A DNA stretch of 35,383 nucleotides from Planctomycetaceae bacterium (lineage in GTDB: Bacteria; Planctomycetota; Planctomycetia; Planctomycetales; Planctomycetaceae). Of the stretch, positions 8,465 through 16,297 are shown in pieces. Position 1 is the first letter of the stretch, and each line of letters starts with the position of its first letter. The translations under genes and the position numbers were made by a program. The notes under the pieces are model-generated. The model saw only the letters and a program-made list of their open reading frames with translations. It did no database searches and had not been told where the DNA came from. The stretch is from contig WFTL01000107.1 of the NCBI GenBank assembly GCA_015485495.1, forward strand, positions 1 through 35,383, read 5' to 3'.

Positions 8465-9315
8465 ATTGTCCCGACCCAGGTAATGATTTCATCGCGCCGT
8501 GCGGCCACCGGTGCCAGGTCGTTCGGGTACAGGCTGAGCACATCGAGCATCGGGTGATCGATCTGTTCGGGCCATTCTTCCGGACGGTTCAGAGCCAGTT
8601 TCGCCAGATCGATGGCCAGATTCAGAACGGCGGCCTGCTGCACGTAGTCTCCGGCTTCCAGCGGCGTATGCTGATGCTCGATGGTCGCAGCCAGACGTTC
8701 CGGCAGATCCCAGGACAGAACCAGACGACGGGCCATGGGGATCCGAAACTGTTCGGCCGCTTCCCGAACGGCATCGTCGGAAGCGCCGGCTTCGCGCATT
8801 CCGAGGTCGATCAGGGCCTGCAGCAGAACAGGACGTCCCACATCATGCATGAGACCGCACAGGAAGGCGTCTTCCACGTTGATCCGACGGACGCGGGCGA
8901 TTTCCTGAGAAAACGCGGCGGTTGCCAGAGATCGGTCGAACGACTGACGGACATCGTCTTCAAACCCGTCCACATGAAACACTTCGCTCTGACAGGAAAT
9001 CATCATGACGACTTCGCGAATGCACAGCAGTCCCAGCCGTGCCACGGCCTGCTGAATCGACGTGACCGTCTGTCCGCAGGTGTAGCGGACGGAATTGGCG
9101 GTCCGCAGCAGATGACCGGTCAGCGACTGATCGCGGCGCAACAGTTCGATGATCTCCGCCGGATCGCAGTTCACATCAGACGTCAGTTCCATCAGGCGGA
9201 CGGAGACTTCCGGAAGCAGGGGCAAAGAGACGCTGTCGGAAGACAGCAGCTGTTCCGCAGCGCGGGCGCAGTCGGATTCCGGCGGCAGAGTCCGCTCAAT
9301 CACTTGTTTCACCAT
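8461..9315 (-). CDS. HDOD domain protein
   Basis: 284 residues with a single HDOD domain, the signalling relative of HD phosphohydrolases. Visible landmarks are LPLLPEVSVRLMEL (31-44), the region IIELLRRDQSLTGHLLRTANS (55-75, quoted as family pattern), AVARLGLLCIREVVM, and an HD pair in LMHDVGRPVL (157-158). The metal-binding set of a true HD-GYP is not complete, so a catalytic role is unlikely; the family usually acts as a scaffold in signalling or stress control. No response-regulator or GGDEF domain is attached. The start at 9315 is preceded by GAAGG. The gene overlaps sthA by ATGA, so redox and signalling functions are translated together. Confidence 0.85.
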   Translation of the reverse strand: MVKQVIERTLPPESDCARAAEQLLSSDSVSLPLLPEVSVRLMELTSDVNCDPAEIIELLRRDQSLTGHLLRTANSVRYTCGQTVTSIQQAVARLGLLCIREVVMMISCQSEVFHVDGFEDDVRQSFDRSLATAAFSQEIARVRRINVEDAFLCGLMHDVGRPVLLQALIDLGMREAGASDDAVREAAEQFRIPMARRLVLSWDLPERLAATIEHQHTPLEAGDYVQQAAVLNLAIDLAKLALNRPEEWPEQIDHPMLDVLSLYPNDLAPVAARRDEIITWVGTI

Positions 9316-9728
9316 GACGACGTGTCCTTCAGTCCACTCAGTCCGGTTGTCTCGGTGATGCCCGGCCCGCTCAGCCGGCCGATGCGGCTGCGGGCAGAAA
9401 ACACATCACCACGACACAGCCAGTCCGGGCCGTCGAAAAGTCCTCCCGACCCGGATCAGCGAACCGCTGTTTCCCGGACAGGAAACGGCCCGGATGGAAC
9501 GATCGGGAGTGCACCGGCCGACTTGCGACATCCCGGCCGGAAGTCCGGATCCGTTTCGACACCGGGACCGGTTTTACCGGTCGACTCGCTTGTATCAGCC
9601 GTCTGAGGCCTTTCATGATGGGGGCATGCCAGCACTTCGGGCGCTGCTGCAGCGCAGGATGCCGGCGTCCTGAAGCGGCGACGGAACCGTCCGTCCCCGG
9701 TGTCCCTGCCATCTGCCGGAGCCCCCTC
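9316..9728. other. Divergent intergenic region, 413 bp
   Basis: It separates the HDOD gene (minus) and the exported FAH-fold gene (plus), so both promoters should lie here. No convincing coding sequence is seen; short Arg/Pro-rich frames are rejected. A perfect palindrome at 9566-9582 is the only clear structure. No confident -35/-10 pair could be assigned. Confidence 0.5.
9566..9582. promoter_or_regulatory. Palindrome, possible operator or hairpin
   Basis: gaccgg-tttta-ccggtc is a perfect 6-bp inverted repeat around a 5-base AT-rich centre, about 145 bp upstream of the FAH-fold gene start. A dimeric regulator site or an RNA hairpin are both possible; there is no second copy near by to support an operator. 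Confidence 0.25.
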
Positions 9729-10574
9729 ATGCGGCTGCCTCTGCACACTGCTGTCTTCACTCTGTTTCTGATCACGGCGGCCCTCTGTTCGGCCGACGAC
9801 CCGAAAACGTTCGTCCGGTTCCGTCACGAAGGAACGACGGCCTGGGGACTGGTGAAGGGAGACATGGTGCACCGCATCCACGGCAGCATCTACGGCGACT
9901 GGTCAGAAAGCGATGCCCGCATACCGCTCAGCAGCGTCACGATTCTGACACCGACGGAGCCCACTCAGGTCTTCGCCATGGCCGGCAATTATCGCAGTCA
10001 TCTGAACGAGGGACCGATTCCGGAAAAATTCCGGACTCCGCAGCCGTTTTTGAAAACCACCTCCTGTCTGATTCCGCACGGTGCTCCCATCGTCCTGCCG
10101 GCCGATTCTTCCCAGGTGCACTATGAAGCGGAAATGGTCGTGGTGATCGGCCGCGTGTGTCGGGATGTGTCCGAAGAGGACGCACTGGAATATGTTCTGG
10201 GTGTCACGGCGGGAAACGACGTGAGCGAGCGTGTCTGGCAGAACGACGCCGACCGGAAGGATGTTCAGTGGTGGCGTGCCAAGGGATCCGACACATTCGG
10301 ACCGGTGGGGCCGTATCTTCTGACGGGCATCGACTACGACGATCTTCGCCTGCGTCTGGTTCTGAACGGCGAAACGAAGCAGGAAGAATCCACGAGTCGA
10401 CTGATACACGACGTGGCCAGCACGGTCAGTTTCATCAGTCAGTACGTGACGCTGCACCCGGGAGACCTCATTTTCACCGGAACGCCGGGACGCACCGGTG
10501 CCCTGCACGACGGCGACACAGTCGAAGTGCATCTGAACGACATGATTCTTTCGAATCCCGTCCGGTCGGAATGA
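9729..10574 (+). CDS. Fumarylacetoacetate hydrolase-fold protein with signal peptide
   Basis: 281 residues of the FAH/hydratase-decarboxylase family. The metal ligands are visible as HYEAE (Glu133, Glu135) and GNDVSER (Asp164), with KGSDTFGPVGPYL (185-197) and HPGDLIFTGTPGRTG completing the family core. These enzymes cleave C-C or hydrate C=C bonds of 2-oxo acids using Mg or Mn; the substrate cannot be read. The start at 9729 is chosen because GGAG lies 7 bases upstream and because the protein then begins with a typical signal peptide (MRLPLHTAVFTLFLITAALC, then Ser-Ala-Asp). An earlier Met at 9615 would add a Cys-rich extension without a site. Export is unusual for this normally cytosolic family. 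It converges with the next gene with 22 bp between the stops. Confidence 0.85.
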   Translation: MRLPLHTAVFTLFLITAALCSADDPKTFVRFRHEGTTAWGLVKGDMVHRIHGSIYGDWSESDARIPLSSVTILTPTEPTQVFAMAGNYRSHLNEGPIPEKFRTPQPFLKTTSCLIPHGAPIVLPADSSQVHYEAEMVVVIGRVCRDVSEEDALEYVLGVTAGNDVSERVWQNDADRKDVQWWRAKGSDTFGPVGPYLLTGIDYDDLRLRLVLNGETKQEESTSRLIHDVASTVSFISQYVTLHPGDLIFTGTPGRTGALHDGDTVEVHLNDMILSNPVRSE

Positions 10575-10596
10575 CGGTCGCAGAAGCGGGCGCGGT

Positions 10597-11835
10597 TCAG
10601 GACAGTCCCGTCACCGCCCCGTGCGAATCATACACAATGGTCACGGTCGCCCCGCCGGCATCCAGACTGCGGCGGCCGGCTTCCAGAATGGCTGTCACCG
10701 GCCGCGTCGTGTGGACGGTAGCCAGTGTGTCATCGAAATCTTCCGGATTCCGATCACCGCGGCGAATCGCGTCGGCCGCTTCGATGAACGCGGCGATGCT
10801 GCGATACCCATAGGTCTGCTGACCGGAAAAGAAACCGGCCGCATCGGGCGTGTACTTCATGAACAGCGGGTTCAGGGAAACCAGACCTTCCGGGTCTGTG
10901 GCCATCGTGTAGCCCCGGTGGGCCTGATCCATGACGATTTCTCCGTTGTGGGCCTGCCAGAAGAAACGCTGCTGAGAATGGACGTCGGCCGGAGGCGCGA
11001 TCCAGGATGCCGTGTACACCGCGGTGGCCCGGTTTCCGGAGGGAACGTTTTCCCAGTCGACCAGCAGGGTGATGCTGTCTTCCGTATCGATGCCGCGGGT
11101 TCGGGCCCGGCCGTCGGCGGCAGACGCCCGGATGCGCAGCGGCCGCGCGGAATTTCCGGCCGCCCACACATGAAAGTCCACGTGGTGGGAATTCAGGTAC
11201 CAGCTGATGTCGCTGCCGGTGCCGGCCCAGGAACGGAACGTGTCGAGCTGTGAACACGGCTGACTCATGTAGGACTGAAACAGGCTGAATTCTCCCAGAG
11301 AACGAATGCGGTCGCGGGCATCCGCATACATGGGATCCCGGCGCTTGTGGACTTCCACCGCCACCAGCACGCCGTGTTCCCGGGCGGCCAGAGCCAGCCT
11401 GTGGTGTTCTTCCAGAGATTTGACGAGGGGCTTGGCGACCAGGACATGGCAGCCGTGCTGAACGGCTGCCATGGCGATGGCTGCGTGCGTGTCGTCGGGA
11501 GTGAATACCGTGACAACATCTCCCAGCCGCATGGTGTTCAAAGCAGCCTTCCAGGCGTGCGGATCATTCTCGACATCGTCCGCGGGAAACGTGTCGCACG
11601 AAAGATCCATCTCCCGATAGACGTCTCCGATATGCGTCTGCAGATGCCGCCGAATGTCGGGAAACTTCGTCCCGCACCTTCCGGCCATGGCCAGCCGTCC
11701 CACACGTCCGCGCCGCCGCAGGTCCATCAGTGTCAGGGCGACCACCCCGGCCCGTTTGTCGGCCGCTCCTGTTCCTCCGGGAACAAATCCGGTCGTGTAT
11801 TCTCCCGTACCGATCATGAGAACATCAACGGTCAT
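10597..11835 (-). CDS. Gfo/Idh/MocA-family NAD(P)-dependent oxidoreductase
   Basis: 412 residues. The N-terminal Rossmann fold begins DVLMIGTGEY, and the family Lys sits in VAKPLVKS, where most members have EKP. A C-terminal alpha/beta domain follows, including WYLNSHHVDFHVWAAG, which supplies likely active-site His residues. These enzymes act on sugars, inositols or related polyols; the substrate is unknown. The start at 11835 is supported by AGGAG 6 bases upstream (caggagaatcgcATG). A longer frame to 12093 runs through the tandem repeat region and is rejected. The first glycine motif is atypical (GTGEYTTGF), with a long insertion after it. No signal peptide is present, unlike many planctomycete Gfo/Idh proteins. 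Confidence 0.85.
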   Translation of the reverse strand: MTVDVLMIGTGEYTTGFVPGGTGAADKRAGVVALTLMDLRRRGRVGRLAMAGRCGTKFPDIRRHLQTHIGDVYREMDLSCDTFPADDVENDPHAWKAALNTMRLGDVVTVFTPDDTHAAIAMAAVQHGCHVLVAKPLVKSLEEHHRLALAAREHGVLVAVEVHKRRDPMYADARDRIRSLGEFSLFQSYMSQPCSQLDTFRSWAGTGSDISWYLNSHHVDFHVWAAGNSARPLRIRASAADGRARTRGIDTEDSITLLVDWENVPSGNRATAVYTASWIAPPADVHSQQRFFWQAHNGEIVMDQAHRGYTMATDPEGLVSLNPLFMKYTPDAAGFFSGQQTYGYRSIAAFIEAADAIRRGDRNPEDFDDTLATVHTTRPVTAILEAGRRSLDAGGATVTIVYDSHGAVTGLS

Positions 11836-11928
11836 GCGATTCTCCTGCGGGGTGTCCGCGGCAGCTCGCCCCTGGCGGCGGTTCGACGAATTGCGCACAA
11901 CGCAGCACAGCCGTGCAGACGGACTCGA

Positions 11929-11996
11929 CCGGCCCCATGCCGGCCCCATGCCGGACCCATGCCGGACGCTGGTGCCGGACCCTGGTGCCGGACGCT
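11929..11996. repeat. Composite short tandem repeat
   Basis: Three 11-base units (ccggccccatg twice, then ccggacccatg; 11929-11961) run directly into two 13-base units (ccggacgctggtg, ccggaccctggtg; 11962-11987) and a partial ccggacgct. All units share the ccgg start. It lies about 90 bp upstream of the Gfo/Idh start, between that gene and the acyltransferase gene, and may vary in copy number between strains. Confidence 0.75.
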
Positions 11997-12111
11997 CAAT
12001 CGACCGGACCGGCCTGTGAGGGCATGGCTGCCGGCGAAGCGCCCGCCGGACAGGCGGCGTTCCGCAGCATGCACCAGACGGCCCCTTCAGCACGGCGGAG
12101 TCGTTCCGCAG

Positions 12112-12690
12112 TCAGGTTCGTTCGGCGCGAATTCCCAGTTTTCCTTCGAAGAATTTTTTGATGACCTTCAGATCGGCCGCATAGTCGCCGGTGGGATAGA
12201 ACGGTTCGCTGATCTCCACGATTTTCGTGGCCGCATCCAGTCCGGCCATCACGATGGGAACCCTGGCAGCCACGGCGATGTGGTAGAATCCGGATTTCCA
12301 TTCCCGCACTTTGCTGCGTGTTCCTTCCGGTGTGATGACCAGTTCCAGATGGTCGCGGCGTTCGTATTCCTGCCGCATCTGTTCGACCGTGTTGCAGGAT
12401 TTCCGCCGATCGATGGAAATGCCGCCGAGCCAGCGCATGAACCCGCCGATGACCGGAGGAAACAGGGTGTGTTTGCCGATCCACCGGGACTGGATTTTCA
12501 GACAGAAACAGACCGAGAGCATCAGCGGGAAATCCCAGTTGCTTGTGTGCGGGCCGGCCACATAGACGCACTTGTCCAGATTGGGGCGTCCCCCGACGAT
12601 CTTCCAGCCGGCCAGCCACTGCCCGGTCCGAAACAGCAGGCGGGCGATCGGAGTGATGACAGGCGTATTGAAGATCGTACGTGACAGCAT
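12112..12690 (-). CDS. 1-acylglycerol-3-phosphate acyltransferase-like protein (PlsC family)
   Basis: 192 residues with the lysophospholipid acyltransferase motifs in order: HTSNWD (H48-D53, the HX4D catalytic pair), GKHTLF (72-77), GGISIDR (89-95) and TPEGTRS (120-126). It would transfer an acyl group onto a lysophospholipid or similar acceptor at the inner face of the membrane. The N-terminal 30 residues are hydrophobic enough for membrane association, but no clear full helix is present. It is shorter than typical PlsC (about 240 residues) and resembles the compact acyltransferases of planctomycetes and proteobacteria. ATG at 12690 is preferred; a GTG at 12702 would add four residues. It follows the MaoC gene by 32 bp, so co-transcription is likely. 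Confidence 0.85.
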   Translation of the reverse strand: MLSRTIFNTPVITPIARLLFRTGQWLAGWKIVGGRPNLDKCVYVAGPHTSNWDFPLMLSVCFCLKIQSRWIGKHTLFPPVIGGFMRWLGGISIDRRKSCNTVEQMRQEYERRDHLELVITPEGTRSKVREWKSGFYHIAVAARVPIVMAGLDAATKIVEISEPFYPTGDYAADLKVIKKFFEGKLGIRAERT

Positions 12691-12722
12691 GGCAGGCGGC
12701 ACTGATGCCGGTTTCGGTCGTT

Positions 12723-13184
12723 TCAGCCCTGATACAGCGTCAGCATGCGGTACAGAATCGACGGTTTGTCACTGCCGACGATGTGCAGCGCCACGGAAGT
12801 TTTGACCAGCGTACCGGATTCCTTCCGGACGGCTCCCAGAAGCCGTGACTTCGCATGCACCTGCGAACCGGCGGGAACGGGCAGAATGAAACGCAGGGAA
12901 TCCGCGCCGTAATTGACCACATTGCGGTGCCCCGTGATGGGGACCTGACCGCGCACCAGATGCGGCAGCAGACTCAAAGACAAAAACCCGTGGGCGATCG
13001 TCGTTCCGAACGGGCCGTCTGCCGCCTTCTGTTCATCCACATGAATCCACTGATGATCCCGCGTGATGTCGGCGAACCGGTTGATCATATCCTGCGTGAT
13101 TTCGACCGCCGGTCCGAAGGCACCGTAATCGTCACCGGCCGCCGCATTGATCGCGTCGATGTCGTCGTACGGAATTTCTGTCAT
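12723..13184 (-). CDS. MaoC-like hydratase/dehydratase
   Basis: 153 residues with a single hot-dog fold. The MaoC/R-hydratase active-site pattern is visible: FADITRDHQWIHVDE, with Asp and His at the usual spacing, then GPFGTTIAHGFLSLSLLP. Members hydrate trans-2-enoyl-CoA to (R)-3-hydroxyacyl-CoA; NodN-like relatives have the same pattern. The start at 13184 has AGGTGG about 8 bases upstream; a GTG at 13196 is possible. The adjacent acyltransferase gene fits a lipid or fatty-acid context. It is divergent from the HtrA-like gene with 294 bp between the starts. Confidence 0.85.
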   Translation of the reverse strand: MTEIPYDDIDAINAAAGDDYGAFGPAVEITQDMINRFADITRDHQWIHVDEQKAADGPFGTTIAHGFLSLSLLPHLVRGQVPITGHRNVVNYGADSLRFILPVPAGSQVHAKSRLLGAVRKESGTLVKTSVALHIVGSDKPSILYRMLTLYQG

Positions 13185-13478
13185 CCTGCTCGCCACCTGG
13201 GGTACGAAGAATCCGGCCGTTCAATGAGAGGCTCATTTTCGTTTTCTCCAAAACCGGTGTTTCTGTCAACTCGTCGGCTCCCGACAGCCAAAGGATGTCC
13301 TGAACCGCTTCGAAACGGAGCAGACGTTCGCACCGGCCGGATGAACCGGCAGGATCCGATCATCTGCGGCGGGAACTTTTCATCGCGCCTTACGCGGAAC
13401 GGTTCCCGTCACTAGACTGACGCGGTCGTCCCGCGAAAGCCGGGCGGGGAAGTCCGAGTTTCACCTGAGTCGATCTGT

Positions 13479-15506
13479 ATGAAGCCTGTTCGGGTCGTTT
13501 TCGCTGTCGCCGTGCTGCATGCCGCCATCGGGCGAGGTGCCGGGGATCTGGACACTGCCGTCCAGGAAGCCGTGCGGTCGGTGCAGCCATCCGTGGTACG
13601 GCTTCATCTGGCCGGAGTTCCGGATCGCAGCGGACAGCTCACAGCCCGCACCACGACCGGAGTGGTGGTTTCGGAAACGGGTGACATCATCACCAGCAGC
13701 TTCGGTTTCTCAGACGTCCGGACGGACGTGATCGTGGAAACCTCATCCGGACAGCGGCATGCCGCCCGTGTGGTCGCTCAGGATCATCTTCGGAAGCTGG
13801 TGCTGCTGCACTGCGAAGCGGATGATCTGACTGTTCCCGTCTGGGCGGACAGCGAACCGGAAGTGGGCACCTGGGCGGTGGCTGTCGGCCGTTTCTATCC
13901 ATCGCCCCTGCCGTCCGCGGCGCTGGGCATCATCAGCGCCCGGAATCGCATTGATGGAATGGCCCTGCAGACCGATGCCCGGGTGTCTCCCGTGAACTAC
14001 GGCGGACCTCTTGTGGGGCTGGATGGCCAGGTATTCGGAATCCTGGTGCCTCTGGCGCCAGGCAGCCCGACAGACGGCGTGAGTGCCGGAGTGCGGTGGT
14101 ACGATTCGGGAATCGCCTTCGCCATTCCGGCGGCCGACGTGCACCGCACCATCGAACGCCTCCGTTCCGGAAAGGATCGCCGGCACGGACAGGCGGGGTT
14201 TCGCCTCGCCTCCACCAACCCGCTGACCGAACAGGTGCTCGTGGAATCCGTGATTCCGCAGTCTCCGGCCGCGGAGGCCGGGATTCGTCCGGGAGACCGG
14301 ATTGCCGCGGTCAACGGACGGCCGGTTCCGCGAGTGGGCGTCATGGAAAGTTTCCTGCGGCGCACCGCAGCAGGAGAAAGTCTGCGGCTGACTGTTGAGC
14401 GGAACGATCAGGTTCAGGAGATCACTGTTTCTCTGGTGGACAGGCTGCCCCATCCGGCCCCCGGCTGGCTGGGACTGATTGTTCTGGACGATGGGGAATC
14501 ACAGACCGGTCGGGCCGATCCTGATGGCGGCGACAGCCCCGAAACCACCCCGGCCAGGTCGGCTTCGAAACAGGATGCCGCTGCGCCCGGTGACGCGAAT
14601 CCGGCCGACCGCCCGCACCAGGGTGTCCGGGTGGCCGTACTGCCGGATTCGCCTGCCGCTCGGGCCGGACTGCCGCCCCGCTGTCGGATCATCACCGTGA
14701 ATGGACGTGCCGCCACCGGTTCCGTGATCCTGCAGCGACTGCTGCACCGCATTCCGTCCGGAAAACGGTATACGGTGCAGTATGTTTCGGACGAATCGGA
14801 CCGCACGGATCCGCAGTCGGTGCCGATCACCGCGGAACCGCGGCAGACATCCCGACTGATGAAGCGGGCTGACGACGTCAGCCGGCTCCTTCTGACCGGC
14901 TCCGACGTTTCCTGGAAGCTCACGACCTGGGATGCGGCTTCGGACATCGATATCCGCATGCTGGTTCCGGAAGACAGACCGCCGGGCCTGCATCCGGGAG
15001 TGATCATCTTTCTGTCGGCGCAGGCTCCGAAAAAGGACCGGCCGGTCCGTCGCTGGCGGGCTGTGTGCGAGCAGCAGGAACTGATTTTCGTGGAAGTTCG
15101 TTCCGGCAGCGCGGAACCCGTGACCGATCCGGTCCTGATCGGTCGGGTTCTGACCGACCTGGCTGCCGGAGGACTGTCCATCGACCAGGAACGGATCGCG
15201 CTGATCACAGATGCCGGACATGCCGACTTCACAACGCGTCTGCTGCGTGATCCGCGACTGTCGATTCTGCGAAACGCCGTGTATCTCAACTGTCATCCCG
15301 TCGTCGCCGGTGCCTCGCTGGAGGCGTTCGACAGCAAACAGGCAGCCGTTCTGCTGTCCGGAACGGCCGATGATGCGCAATCGCAGGCGCTGCGACAGTC
15401 CGCTGTGGATGCCCTCACCGACGCCGGTGCGGATGTCGTGACGGTCAGCTCCCCTGAGCTGGCTCAGCAGACGGCGCGCTGGCTGCTGACCAGGAAGATT
15501 CGATGA
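13479..15506 (+). CDS. HtrA/DegP-like pseudoprotease with two PDZ domains and a C-terminal alpha/beta domain
   Basis: 675 residues with a signal peptide (MKPVRVVFAVAVLHAAIGRG). A trypsin-like domain (~25-220) is followed by PDZ1 (~250-320, SPAAEAGIRPGDRIAAVNGR), a linker, PDZ2 (~380-450, SPAARAGLPPRCRIITVNGR) and an alpha/beta domain (~460-675) of no certain family. Aligned by eye to DegP, all three catalytic residues are replaced: the His of TNNHV falls at Phe75 (ITSSFGF), the Asp of SDIAL at Lys106 (RKLVLL), and the Ser of GNSGG at Tyr174 (VNYGGPL). The fold-defining phrases (TTGVVVSETGDI, ALQTDARV, SGIAFAIPAAD) are preserved, so it is probably a folded binding or sensing protein of the periplasm. 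Its stop overlaps the uppP start as ATGA. Confidence 0.85.
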   Translation: MKPVRVVFAVAVLHAAIGRGAGDLDTAVQEAVRSVQPSVVRLHLAGVPDRSGQLTARTTTGVVVSETGDIITSSFGFSDVRTDVIVETSSGQRHAARVVAQDHLRKLVLLHCEADDLTVPVWADSEPEVGTWAVAVGRFYPSPLPSAALGIISARNRIDGMALQTDARVSPVNYGGPLVGLDGQVFGILVPLAPGSPTDGVSAGVRWYDSGIAFAIPAADVHRTIERLRSGKDRRHGQAGFRLASTNPLTEQVLVESVIPQSPAAEAGIRPGDRIAAVNGRPVPRVGVMESFLRRTAAGESLRLTVERNDQVQEITVSLVDRLPHPAPGWLGLIVLDDGESQTGRADPDGGDSPETTPARSASKQDAAAPGDANPADRPHQGVRVAVLPDSPAARAGLPPRCRIITVNGRAATGSVILQRLLHRIPSGKRYTVQYVSDESDRTDPQSVPITAEPRQTSRLMKRADDVSRLLLTGSDVSWKLTTWDAASDIDIRMLVPEDRPPGLHPGVIIFLSAQAPKKDRPVRRWRAVCEQQELIFVEVRSGSAEPVTDPVLIGRVLTDLAAGGLSIDQERIALITDAGHADFTTRLLRDPRLSILRNAVYLNCHPVVAGASLEAFDSKQAAVLLSGTADDAQSQALRQSAVDALTDAGADVVTVSSPELAQQTARWLLTRKIR

Positions 15507-16297
15507 CAGACTGGGTGCAGGCGCTGTGTCTGGGACTGGTTCAGGGGATCGCCGAGTTTCTGCCGATCAGTTCTTCAGGTCATCTCACACTTCTGACAGC
15601 CCTCATGCGGACCGGCGGCAGGCACACCTTCGCTCCGGAATCGGCCGCTCTGACCATCGCGCTGCACTTCGGCACTCTGCTGTCCATCGTCACCATTTAT
15701 CGCCGGGACATTCCATCGGTGATCCGCGATGGATACCAGCTTCTTTCCGTCATTGTCGCCACGATTCCGGTGGGCGTGGTCGGTCTGCTGTTTCACGATC
15801 GCATCCGAACCGTCTTCGGCACCCCTCTGCTCATCGGATTCGCTCTGACAGCCACAGCCGGTCTGCTGCTGACCGGCCGCCGGTTTCAGCGGCCTGATGG
15901 CGACACGCGGCCGATGAATCTGCGGTCGGCCGTGGTGATCGGCCTGTTTCAGGCGGCGGCCGTCGTTCCCGGAATCTCGCGGTCGGGAAGCACGATTGCG
16001 GCCGGGCTGATCTGTGGTCTGTCGCGTCAGGAGGCAGCCCGCTTCTCCTTTTTGGCGGCGATTCCGGCCATCGGAGGGGCATCGCTGGTGGCGGCGCGAG
16101 ACCTGCTGACCGGTCAGGCGCAGTTCAGTCTGCATCCGGCTGCCGTGCTGCTTGGCACGGTCACGGCTTTCGTCACGGGAACCGCATCGCTGTCGTGGCT
16201 GCTGCGCATCGTGGCATCCGACCGACTGCACTGGTTCGCCGGTTACTGTTCAGCCGTCGGACTGATCACGATTCTGTGGCAGACCCTGTCCGGATGA
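15503..16297 (+). CDS. uppP: Undecaprenyl-diphosphatase
   Basis: 264 residues, a multi-pass membrane protein of the UppP/BacA family. The two signature regions are QGIAEFLPISSSGHL (14-28, the conserved Glu and Ser cluster) and PGISRSGSTIAAGL (~154-167, with the catalytic Arg). It dephosphorylates undecaprenyl diphosphate to recycle the lipid carrier for envelope polymers, and its loss or overexpression affects bacitracin sensitivity in other bacteria. The start at 15503 overlaps the stop of the HtrA-like gene as ATGA, so translation is likely coupled. Its 3' end overlaps the convergent giant gene by 48 bp. Confidence 0.93.
   Translation: MTDWVQALCLGLVQGIAEFLPISSSGHLTLLTALMRTGGRHTFAPESAALTIALHFGTLLSIVTIYRRDIPSVIRDGYQLLSVIVATIPVGVVGLLFHDRIRTVFGTPLLIGFALTATAGLLLTGRRFQRPDGDTRPMNLRSAVVIGLFQAAAVVPGISRSGSTIAAGLICGLSRQEAARFSFLAAIPAIGGASLVAARDLLTGQAQFSLHPAAVLLGTVTAFVTGTASLSWLLRIVASDRLHWFAGYCSAVGLITILWQTLSG

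Noticed and set aside
8293-9606. 437-codon open frame on the plus strand
   Set aside because: It is antisense to the HDOD gene and part of sthA, with no protein-like features.
13479-14140. Active DegP-type serine protease
   Set aside because: The fold matches, but the His, Asp and Ser positions are Phe, Lys and Tyr, so protease activity is not supported.
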